This document shows positions 5,784 through 12,016 of a stretch of DNA of 13,055 nucleotides, piece by piece. Position 1 is the stretch's first letter; each line of letters opens with the position of its first letter. This DNA is from Phototrophicales bacterium (GTDB taxonomy: Bacteria; Chloroflexota; Anaerolineae; Aggregatilineales; Phototrophicaceae). The stretch spans positions 1 to 13,055 of the forward strand of contig PGTJ01000045.1 in NCBI GenBank assembly GCA_002794515.1, written 5' to 3'. A program made the position numbers and the translations under genes. The notes beneath the pieces were generated by a model. It was not told the origin of the DNA. It searched no databases and saw only the letters and a list, made by a program, of their open reading frames with translations.

Positions 5784-7325
5784 ATGCCGCGTGCGCTCAT
5801 CAGCGTTTACGATAAGACAAATATTGTCGAGTTTGCCAAAGATTTAATCAGTCTCGGATGGGATTTGGTCGCCAGTGGTGGCACAGAGGCGATGTTGCGT
5901 CATGCAGGGTTGAGTGTGACTCCTGTGGAACAGGTGACAGGCATTCCCGAAATGCTCGGTGGACGGGTGAAAACCCTGCATCCTGCCATTCATGCGGGCA
6001 TTTTAGCCCGTTCTACGCCCGAAGACATCGATGATTTGAATCGGAACGGTTATGCGCCCATAAAATTGGTGGTGTGTAATTTATATCCCTTTCAAGAAAC
6101 GGTCAGTAAGGCAGGTGTATCGCTTCAGGATGCCATCGAACAAATCGATATCGGTGGTGTGACATTACTCCGCGCCGCCGCCAAGAATTTTTTCCATGTA
6201 GCATGTGTATCTGACCCCGCCGATTATAATCGTGTGATTGCCAGTTTGCGGGCGACTGGGGATATCGATTTAGCCATACGGCGGGATTTAGCTGTGAAAG
6301 CCTTTGCCCATACCAGCGAATATGATACAGCCATTCACGCATTTTTGGCGCGTGGGACGATGACCGTGCCTGTCGTCAGCACTGACTTGCCCGATCAATT
6401 GTCTATTGGCATGAAAAAGATAGAAACCTTGCGCTATGGCGAAAATCCGCATCAAGTCGCCGCTTATTATTCCAATCATGCTAGTGAAGCCCCTCTGGGT
6501 GGCACAATTCTGAGCGGAAAACAACTTTCATATAACAATATTTTAGATTTAGATGCGGCATGGCGGGCGGTGAGCAGTTTTGGCGATCCAACAGTCGTCA
6601 TCGTCAAACATTTAACCCCATGTGGAATTGCCAGCGCCGATAGCATTGCGATGGCGTATCCATTGGCATTGCAATCTGATCCTGTATCGGCATTCGGTGG
6701 CGTGATTGCTGTGAATCGGACGGTAGATGATGATTTTATCACCGCATTAGGGTCGCTATTTTTAGAGGCGATTGCCGCGCCATCTTTCACCGAGAGCGCT
6801 TTGAATAAACTCAAAGAAAAGCGCCCCAATTGTCGTGTATTGCGTATTCCCCAACCCTACGATGGTGTCGAATTAGAAATTCGCAATGTACATCGTGGTT
6901 TATTAGTGCAACAAGCCGATACAGGCGATCCCGAAGGCACACTGTGGAAAACTGTCACGCAACGTCCACCAACAGATGAGGAATTATTGGCTTTGCAATA
7001 CGCATGGAAAGCCGTTCAGCATGTGAAATCGAATTCGATTGTCTTGGCGACAAAAAATGCCACTGTTGGGGTGGGGGGAGGGTTGCCGAGCCGATTGGAT
7101 GCGGTGAAGATTGCTGTTGGCAAAGCAGGCGATCGCGCTAAAGGGGCGGTATTGGCTTCTGATGCTTTTTTCCCGTTTGCCGATGGCTTAGAGGTGGCTA
7201 TCCATGCGGGCATCACGGCGGTCATCCAACCGGGTGGTTCTATTCGAGATAACGAAGTGATAGAAGCGGCAGATAAAGCAGGCATAGCCATGGTCATGAC
7301 GGGCATTCGACATTTTAGACACTAA
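5784..7325 (+). CDS. purH: Bifunctional AICAR transformylase / IMP cyclohydrolase
   Basis: Catalyses the last two steps of IMP synthesis: formylation of AICAR with 10-formyl-tetrahydrofolate, then ring closure. It is a 513-residue cytoplasmic enzyme of normal length. The N-terminal MGS-like cyclohydrolase domain (about 1-190) shows ISVYDKTNIVEFA, ASGGTE and GGRVKTLHPAIHAGIL. The C-terminal transformylase domain shows RYGENPHQ (217-224), LSYNNILDLDAAW, the catalytic Lys-His in KHLTPCG (K275, H276), DPVSAFGG, VGGGLPSRLDAV, SDAFFPFADG, QPGGSIRD and the terminal RHFRH. GAGG (5771-5774) lies 9 bases before the ATG. It stands alone rather than in a pur operon, and is divergent from ndh and convergent with a hydrolase gene. 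Identity is secure. Confidence 0.97.
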   Translation: MPRALISVYDKTNIVEFAKDLISLGWDLVASGGTEAMLRHAGLSVTPVEQVTGIPEMLGGRVKTLHPAIHAGILARSTPEDIDDLNRNGYAPIKLVVCNLYPFQETVSKAGVSLQDAIEQIDIGGVTLLRAAAKNFFHVACVSDPADYNRVIASLRATGDIDLAIRRDLAVKAFAHTSEYDTAIHAFLARGTMTVPVVSTDLPDQLSIGMKKIETLRYGENPHQVAAYYSNHASEAPLGGTILSGKQLSYNNILDLDAAWRAVSSFGDPTVVIVKHLTPCGIASADSIAMAYPLALQSDPVSAFGGVIAVNRTVDDDFITALGSLFLEAIAAPSFTESALNKLKEKRPNCRVLRIPQPYDGVELEIRNVHRGLLVQQADTGDPEGTLWKTVTQRPPTDEELLALQYAWKAVQHVKSNSIVLATKNATVGVGGGLPSRLDAVKIAVGKAGDRAKGAVLASDAFFPFADGLEVAIHAGITAVIQPGGSIRDNEVIEAADKAGIAMVMTGIRHFRH

Positions 7326-7336
7326 ATCGCTTGTGG

Positions 7337-7364
7337 CATGACAGAAATTTTATTTTCTGTCATG
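7337..7364. terminator. Hairpin at the purH / hydrolase junction, probable terminator
   Basis: A perfect 11-bp stem, CATGACAGAAA (7337-7347) and TTTCTGTCATG (7354-7364), with a 6-base loop. It begins 12 bases after the purH stop and is followed on the plus strand by TGTTTTCTG, a weak T-rich tract. Its right part lies inside the last codons of the convergent hydrolase gene. Confidence 0.65.
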
Positions 7365-8144
7365 TGTTTTCTGTAATTGTGATGGAAGCGGTTTATTATC
7401 AATCCATGCTTGTATCATCGCATTAAATAATGTCGGTGCTTCAACATTCCAACCGTGTCCTGGTTTTGGTGCGAACCATCCTTGTGCATTGGGCATAATT
7501 TGGGGAATAGCATAAACAGATTGTGTGATGATTTTTGATTCTCGACCACCTGCCACAACTAGGGTTGGATTCATGACTTGATTGAGTGTTGGTGGTATAT
7601 AAAAATCAACCGCTTCTTCGGCAATTTTGCGGTATGTGGTCATCGACATTGCCTGTAGGTTTTCGATAAAAGCAGTTTTTTTATTCGCAGGCAGATGTAA
7701 TGAATTTGCCTGCATCTTCAAAAACCAGCGCCTTTTGAATAAAAAAGACATGAGCCATAATTGTGGATTTAATAATGACCGATTGGGCATTAGTTCTATC
7801 GTTACCCCGCTCACAATGACATGATTTAATATATCTGCATGATGTTGCAACATCACCAACGCAATATACCCCCCAAGAGATAACCCAACGATATGCGCCC
7901 GTCCGTTTGTGGCATGTTCTTGAATGATTGTTGCCACTTTATGTGCGGTATCTGCAAATGAATGCCATGCAATATGATTGCTACGACCATGACCGGGCAA
8001 ATCTATTGTTAGACAATGAAAACCAGAAAGTGCCTCTACTTGCATCCACCACATCCAACTGCTTGTGCCGATACCATGCAGAAAGACAATACTTGGCATA
8101 CCCTTTGTACCTGTTTCATCCACAAATAATTTTTGATTTTTCAT
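7350..8144 (-). CDS. Alpha/beta-fold hydrolase
   Basis: A 264-residue serine hydrolase of the alpha/beta fold, substrate unknown. The oxyanion motif FLHGIG is at residues 21-26. DLPGHGRS (48-55), the nucleophile elbow GLSLGG with S89, and the catalytic histidine H230 in PGHGWNVEAP are all present. The position usually held by the catalytic Asp (after strand 6, PTLVVAGGRES) shows Glu202, so the acid is either Glu or elsewhere. There is no signal peptide, so it is likely cytoplasmic. It starts 15 bases after the GT2 glycosyltransferase on the same strand and is probably translated from the same message; the ribosome site is poor (AAAAGATA). The 3' end overlaps the hairpin shared with purH. Esterase, lipase or MenH-like activity cannot be distinguished. 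Confidence 0.88.
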   Translation of the reverse strand: MKNQKLFVDETGTKGMPSIVFLHGIGTSSWMWWMQVEALSGFHCLTIDLPGHGRSNHIAWHSFADTAHKVATIIQEHATNGRAHIVGLSLGGYIALVMLQHHADILNHVIVSGVTIELMPNRSLLNPQLWLMSFLFKRRWFLKMQANSLHLPANKKTAFIENLQAMSMTTYRKIAEEAVDFYIPPTLNQVMNPTLVVAGGRESKIITQSVYAIPQIMPNAQGWFAPKPGHGWNVEAPTLFNAMIQAWIDNKPLPSQLQKTHDRK

Positions 8145-8159
8145 GGTATCTTTTGTGAT

Positions 8160-9125
8160 TTATTGGTTTATGGGATGTTTTAATTCACGCGCATGTTCAT
8201 CATGATTTTGTGTGAATCGACGTAGTTGAAAATTGAGTTCTCGAAAACGGCGATTGATGGTATCTAAAATCAATCCCGTGATGACCAAGATGACACTCAA
8301 TAAAATCATGCTGGCAACGAGGATTGCCGTTGGAAAGCGCCTGACCAGTCCTGTTTCTAAAAATTCGATGAACACGCTCAGACCCATTAATAAAGCGATG
8401 GTGGTGATGATGCCCGCGATGAAACTAAAAAAGGTGAGGGGTTTATAATCTCGAAAGAGCGTCATAATGGTCATCAGGATGCGCCAACCATCGCGCAGAA
8501 CACGAATTTTAGAATAACTGCCTTCTGGGCGCTTGCGTAGATTTACAGGTACTTCTTGGATGATATATCCTTCTTGAAGGGTGCGAATGGTCAGTTCGGT
8601 CTCAATTTCAAATCCTGCTGATAGTAATGGGATATTTTCGACCAATTCACGGGTCATCGCACGATAACCCGATAAAATATCGGTCAACTTGACACGGAAA
8701 ATGGTGTTCAACACAATGAGAAAAAAACGGTTGCCCCATTTATTCAGCAATTTAAATTCACTGGTAGTATCATCTAACAATCGGCTACCGACCACCATAT
8801 CGGCTTGTTTGTTGATAATCGGCGCGATAAGTGTTTGCACATATTCGGCAGGATAAGTATCATCGCCATCGACCATGATATAAATATCGGCTTGAATGAA
8901 GCGGTGCATCTGACGGACGACATTGCCTTTACCGCGATGTTTGACATAATACACCTCAACACCCAAATCTTTGGCGATTTTGGCGGTATCATCGCTAGAG
9001 GCGTTATCAAACACATATAAGGTCGCATTCGGCAATTGAGCGCGAAAATCTTGGATGACTTTCGCAATGGTTAATACCTCGTTATAACAGGGGATAAGCA
9101 CTGCAATTTGTGGCGAACGGGTCAT
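8160..9125 (-). CDS. Family 2 glycosyltransferase with two C-terminal membrane helices (GtrB / DPM1-like)
   Basis: A 321-residue GT-A enzyme of the polyprenyl-phosphate sugar transferase type. The nucleotide-sugar fold shows AVLIPCYNE (8-16), DNASSDDT (40-47), the metal-binding VDGDD (85-89), VGSRLLDD, LSGYRAMTRE (151-160) and EIETELTIR (174-182). RKRPEGSYSK (197-206) resembles the segment before the membrane region in GtrB-like proteins. Hydrophobic segments at about 231-253 and 265-287 anchor it in the inner membrane. In this family the enzyme loads a sugar onto undecaprenyl or dolichyl phosphate on the cytoplasmic side. The divergent neighbour is a GT39-type enzyme, the kind that uses such lipid-linked sugars on the outer face, so the two may form one pathway (inference). 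It is upstream of the hydrolase in the same transcript. Confidence 0.9.
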   Translation of the reverse strand: MTRSPQIAVLIPCYNEVLTIAKVIQDFRAQLPNATLYVFDNASSDDTAKIAKDLGVEVYYVKHRGKGNVVRQMHRFIQADIYIMVDGDDTYPAEYVQTLIAPIINKQADMVVGSRLLDDTTSEFKLLNKWGNRFFLIVLNTIFRVKLTDILSGYRAMTRELVENIPLLSAGFEIETELTIRTLQEGYIIQEVPVNLRKRPEGSYSKIRVLRDGWRILMTIMTLFRDYKPLTFFSFIAGIITTIALLMGLSVFIEFLETGLVRRFPTAILVASMILLSVILVITGLILDTINRRFRELNFQLRRFTQNHDEHARELKHPINQ

Positions 9126-9166
9126 AATCTGTAATCCAGAATGTGATAAGTGGGTTTATTTCAGTT

Positions 9167-9195
9167 AATATAGAATAAAATTGGCGATAACACAA
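9167..9195 (-). promoter_or_regulatory. Possible promoter for the GT2-hydrolase operon
   Basis: On the minus strand TTGTGT (complement of 9190-9195) and TATATT (complement of 9167-9172) are separated by 17 bases. The -10 is good and the -35 weak. No convincing promoter was found for the divergent gene at 9207 in the same 81-base gap. Confidence 0.35.
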
Positions 9196-9206
9196 GCGAG
9201 ATTGCT

Positions 9207-10694
9207 ATGCGACAAACCATCCGAATGAATTGGGGCATTGTTGCCTTATTATTAGTCATGTGGGGATTGCTCACTATTCGTATTGGTGCGCCGTGGTTTG
9301 GGCATCATGATGCGAATGGGGTGGTGTTTATGACCACTGCTCGCAATTATAGCTTGTATGGCGCATCAGAATTGCGATTGTTGCCATTGCTCAATTATGA
9401 AATTCCTGCCAAGCCAGAAAATTATAATTTTTATTTGCATCATCCGCCAATGATTTCTTGGTTGTTGGCGTTGGCAGGTGTGCCATTTATGCTCACTGAA
9501 GCCTCATCAAGGTGGGTGATTATATGCGCCACAATGATTAGTTTGGCATCGTTATATGTGTTGTCGCGGCGGTTATTGGGGCAAAAACGGACAATGCTGG
9601 TAATGATTCTATATAGCTTCACCCCGATGATTGCTTACTTTGGACGAATGCCCAATCATGAGCCTTTGGTGATGGCTTTTCTGATGCCATTTTTCGCCAT
9701 TTACGCGCAATATTTACGCTACCCTACGCGGACGCGATGGTTTGCATTGGCAATATTGGCTATTTTGGCAATGTGGACAGCATGGGCGGCGATTTTTTTC
9801 TTCATAGCACTCATCTTCTTTGGGGTGATCTATCGTGTCGAAACACGTCTGATTAAAATGATTACCAATTGGCGTAAATTATTCGATTTATATGCACTCG
9901 GCTTAGTCGTTATTTTGGCGACCATTGCCGTCCCATTGTTTTATGAAGCGCAATATCCCGGTGCAATCCAAAAATTGCTAGATGCATTGGTCTTCCGTAC
10001 CAGTAATATCGGCGGGTCTCGCGGTGCGCCGACTTTCACCATTTTTGAATATATTTTTCGTCAACTCATCCATATGGCAACCATGATGACCTTGTTTGTT
10101 GTTGTGATGGGACTTATCGGCATCAAGCCATTACTCAAGCAATCGCGCCTCACTCGTACCATGACATGGGGGATGTTGGCTGGCGGATTAGGCTTTTTGA
10201 TATTTTTTCGTAATGCCAGCTATATCCACGATTATTATAAATATTATCTCATGCCCGCCTTTTCAATTATGGCATGTTTGGGGGTAATATGGACATGGCG
10301 TTTACGCCGTGTATGGTGGTCTAAATCAGCCATGCTGGGTTTGCTCCTCACGTCATCTCTATTTGCTACACTGATTTTTGTTGGCGCACATATTACAGGT
10401 GAAGATCCATTTCAGATGGGTGTGGCACTGGCAATTCGCGCTAATACAACTGTAGAAGATGATATTATCACCAACTTAATCTTTCAAAGCCCTGCCATTG
10501 CATTTTATGCCGAGCGTCAGATTGTATATGCTTTCTCGCCCGAAAAAGCCTTAGAATACGCCAAATCAACTCGTAGACGGCTGATTTATATTTATTGCCT
10601 CGACCCACTCACGGATGAATTATCTCAATTGGAACTCATGCCGATTGTGAATGGTGATTGTTATTTGATACAAATAAAAGGCTCAGATGCCTAA
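9207..10694 (+). CDS. GT39/ArnT-like polytopic membrane glycosyltransferase
   Basis: A 495-residue GT-C fold protein with about nine to eleven hydrophobic helices. The first helix (about 8-28) is followed by a periplasmic-type loop with FGHHDANG, where D35 sits in the place of the catalytic acid of PMT/ArnT enzymes. NYNFYLHHPPMISWLLA (from about residue 72) matches the conserved H-P-P loop of the PMT_2 (family 39-like) domain. A soluble tail follows helix-rich sequence from about residue 400. These enzymes move a sugar from a polyprenyl-phosphate carrier to lipid, protein or polysaccharide outside the cytoplasm; the acceptor here is unknown. The start has a weak ribosome site (GAG at 9198-9200). 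A second in-frame ATG lies at 9225. It is transcribed away from the GT2 gene. Confidence 0.88.
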   Translation: MRQTIRMNWGIVALLLVMWGLLTIRIGAPWFGHHDANGVVFMTTARNYSLYGASELRLLPLLNYEIPAKPENYNFYLHHPPMISWLLALAGVPFMLTEASSRWVIICATMISLASLYVLSRRLLGQKRTMLVMILYSFTPMIAYFGRMPNHEPLVMAFLMPFFAIYAQYLRYPTRTRWFALAILAILAMWTAWAAIFFFIALIFFGVIYRVETRLIKMITNWRKLFDLYALGLVVILATIAVPLFYEAQYPGAIQKLLDALVFRTSNIGGSRGAPTFTIFEYIFRQLIHMATMMTLFVVVMGLIGIKPLLKQSRLTRTMTWGMLAGGLGFLIFFRNASYIHDYYKYYLMPAFSIMACLGVIWTWRLRRVWWSKSAMLGLLLTSSLFATLIFVGAHITGEDPFQMGVALAIRANTTVEDDIITNLIFQSPAIAFYAERQIVYAFSPEKALEYAKSTRRRLIYIYCLDPLTDELSQLELMPIVNGDCYLIQIKGSDA

Positions 10695-10702
10695 AAAGCA
10701 TC

Positions 10703-10732
10703 TTGATAGCCGATACAGATGTTTGTTATAAT
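10703..10732 (+). promoter_or_regulatory. Promoter of the tRNA-Thr gene
   Basis: TTGATA (10703-10708) and TATAAT (10727-10732) are 18 bases apart, and a TG dinucleotide one base ahead of the -10 makes it an extended -10. The predicted start is near 10739, about 11 bases before the mature tRNA 5' end. Confidence 0.7.
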
Positions 10733-10749
10733 CTTGCAGATACATAGGC

Positions 10750-10821
10750 GCCACCGTAGCTCAACGGCAGAGCATTCGCTTCGTAAGCGACAGGTTATGG
10801 GTTCAAATCCCATCGGTGGCT
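10750..10821 (+). tRNA. tRNA-Thr (anticodon CGU)
   Basis: A full cloverleaf: acceptor GCCACCG (10750-10756) with CGGTGGC (10814-10820), D stem GCTC/GAGC with GG in the loop, anticodon loop TTCGTAA with anticodon CGT (10782-10784), a 5-base variable loop, T stem ATGGG/CCCAT and T loop TTCAAAT. The discriminator base is T (10821) and CCA is not encoded. The outermost anticodon-stem pair (10775 with 10791) is a T/C mismatch. It reads ACG codons. Confidence 0.93.
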
Positions 10822-10839
10822 TTTTGCAGATTTTCAAAG

Positions 10840-10873
10840 ATGTCCGTAAAATATAAGGTTACGGGCATTTTTT
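10840..10873 (+). terminator. Intrinsic terminator after tRNA-Thr
   Basis: ATGTCCGTAA (10840-10849) pairs with TTACGGGCAT (10859-10868), giving ten pairs with one G-T wobble and a 9-base loop, followed by a run of six T (10868-10873). It ends 20 bases before the udk start, so it should stop the tRNA transcript or attenuate read-through into udk. Confidence 0.8.
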
Positions 10874-10893
10874 ATTATGGGCAGAGGATGATT

Positions 10894-11580
10894 ATGGCAG
10901 ATAAAACCACCTTTTTTGATGATGGCAGACCGCGCCCACTCACACTTGCCGTTGCTGGTGGCACAGGGTCTGGCAAGACGACCATCTCAAATGCGATATT
11001 AGACCGTGTTGGACATCATCATATTGCTTATTTACCGCATGATGCTTATTATAAAGATCTCTCACACCTGCCCGAAGCCCAACGTCGCGAAATCAATTTT
11101 GATCACCCCGATTCGCTCGAAACGACCCTCCTGATTGACCATATCAAATCTTTGCAACAATGGAAACCTGTGCAAATTCCCACTTATGATTTCACCCGCC
11201 ATCAACGTACAGAACATACAATACCCGTAGGACCGCAACCGATTATCTTGGTCGAAGGCATCCTCATTTTTAGCGACCCCGATTTGCGTGAATTATTCGA
11301 CATCAAGATTTATGTCGATACCGACCCCGACTTGCGTTTTATTCGACGATTACAACGTGACATCAAAGAACGGGGACGCACTGCCGAGTCGGTTATTCAG
11401 CAATATCTCACTACAGTACGTCCGATGCACCTCAAATTTGTTGAGCCATCGAAACGCTATGCCGATGTGATTATTCCCGAAGGCGGATTTAACAATGTAG
11501 CGATTGATATGGTCTCGGATAGAATCCGCACGATGTTGGCATGGAGCGAGTCATATGTCCGAGATAAACAGCTAGATTAG
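10894..11580 (+). CDS. udk: Uridine kinase
   Basis: Phosphorylates uridine and cytidine with ATP or GTP in pyrimidine salvage. The 228-residue protein has the P-loop AGGTGSGKTT, the substrate-binding LPHDAYYKD, NFDHPDSLE, PTYDFTRHQR, VEGILIF and the lid segment RRLQRDIKERGR, all in family order. ATG 10894 is chosen because AGAGG (10883-10887) lies 6 bases ahead. ATG 10888, two codons earlier and in frame, abuts that ribosome site. The frame is open back to 10816, but that stretch covers the tRNA 3' end and the terminator and is not coding. The N-terminus (about 15 residues before the first strand) is slightly long. The promoter is not obvious; transcription may come from read-through past the tRNA terminator. 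Confidence 0.93.
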   Translation: MADKTTFFDDGRPRPLTLAVAGGTGSGKTTISNAILDRVGHHHIAYLPHDAYYKDLSHLPEAQRREINFDHPDSLETTLLIDHIKSLQQWKPVQIPTYDFTRHQRTEHTIPVGPQPIILVEGILIFSDPDLRELFDIKIYVDTDPDLRFIRRLQRDIKERGRTAESVIQQYLTTVRPMHLKFVEPSKRYADVIIPEGGFNNVAIDMVSDRIRTMLAWSESYVRDKQLD

Positions 11581-11691
11581 CGAACCATTCAACCCGTATA
11601 TTGTGGATGTACCTCAAGATATTGCCTATAACACCTTCTGTTTTCGTTTGAGTGCTGAAGGCAACCGGGAATTGGAAATATCAATACCTCA
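11581..11691. other. Intergenic stretch between udk and the valS leader
   Basis: No gene with a recognisable product is seen here. A 30-codon open stretch (GTG 11603 to TGA 11693-11695) has no ribosome site and overlaps the next promoter, so it is not called. No terminator hairpin with a T-run follows udk. Confidence 0.5.
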
Positions 11692-11730
11692 TTGACGCGC
11701 CCTAAAATTATGCTACACTCTTGATATAAT
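11692..11730 (+). promoter_or_regulatory. Promoter region of the valS leader
   Basis: TTGACG (11692-11697) and TACACT (11714-11719) are 16 bases apart, with a TG extension at 11711-11712. An alternative extended -10, TGATATAAT (11722-11730), lacks a -35 at the right distance. Either would start the transcript just before T-box stem I. Confidence 0.55.
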
Positions 11731-11736
11731 TGAATA

Positions 11737-11993
11737 CCAAAGACGATGACCAAGAAAAGTAATCCTTTTTTCTGATGTCCAGAGAATGTAAGTCATAGGC
11801 TGAGAGCTTACACATCATCAAATGGATGAAAAGTCCCTTGTGAGTTGCACATCTGAACCAATAGTAAGATGTGACGGGAAGCGCCCGTGATAGCGAAATG
11901 AGCGCGGTGGATGATTCTGCCGAAGCAAGGTGGTACCGCGGAAGGTATAAAACCCTTTCGTCCCTGCACACAATCGGGATGAAAGGGTTTTTT
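11737..11993 (+). ncRNA. Valine T-box riboswitch upstream of valS (specifier GUC)
   Basis: A transcription-attenuating leader that reads uncharged tRNA-Val. The T-box AAGGTGGTACCGCG (11927-11940) is near-perfect; its TGGT would pair with the ACCA end of tRNA-Val. In stem I, CAAG (11751-11754) pairs with CTTG (11837-11840) and ATCC (11762-11765) with GGAT (11824-11827). The internal loop between them has the conserved AGTA (11758-11761) opposite GAAAA and then GTC (11833-11835), a valine codon in the specifier position. The distal arm pairs TGATGT with ACATCA and GTAAG with CTTAC, and carries AGAGA and GCTGAGAG. Further hairpins are CACATCT/AGATGTG and ACGGG/CCCGT. Uncharged tRNA should favour the antiterminator, in which GCG (11938-11940) pairs with CGT (11959-11961) and GCAAGG (11925-11930) with CCCTGC (11962-11967). 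Confidence 0.93.
11951..11993 (+). terminator. T-box-controlled intrinsic terminator of valS
   Basis: AACCCTTTCGTCCC (11951-11964) pairs with GGGATGAAAGGGTT (11976-11989), 14 pairs with one G-T wobble and an 11-base loop, then six T (11988-11993). Its left arm contains CGTCCC, which is needed for the antiterminator, so the two structures exclude each other. Confidence 0.92.
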
Positions 11994-12016
11994 GATTGCA
12001 TAGAAAGGATAACTGG

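Noticed and set aside
7129..7136. GCGATCGC octamer resembling the cyanobacterial HIP1 repeat
   Set aside because: A single copy noticed, inside purH coding sequence; no evidence of HIP1-like over-representation in this window.
10685..10703. Six-pair hairpin AGATGC / GCATCT at the end of the GT39 gene
   Set aside because: Short stem with no T-run, and it overlaps the tRNA promoter -35. Too weak to call a terminator.
10816..10893. In-frame upstream extension of udk from ATG 10816
   Set aside because: It would translate the tRNA 3' end and its terminator. The ATG at 10894 has a proper ribosome site and the family's normal N-terminus.
11603..11695. Open stretch of 30 codons starting with GTG between udk and the valS leader
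   Set aside because: No ribosome site, no recognisable motif, and its end overlaps the -35 of the valS promoter. It may be chance or a decayed remnant; nothing supports expression.
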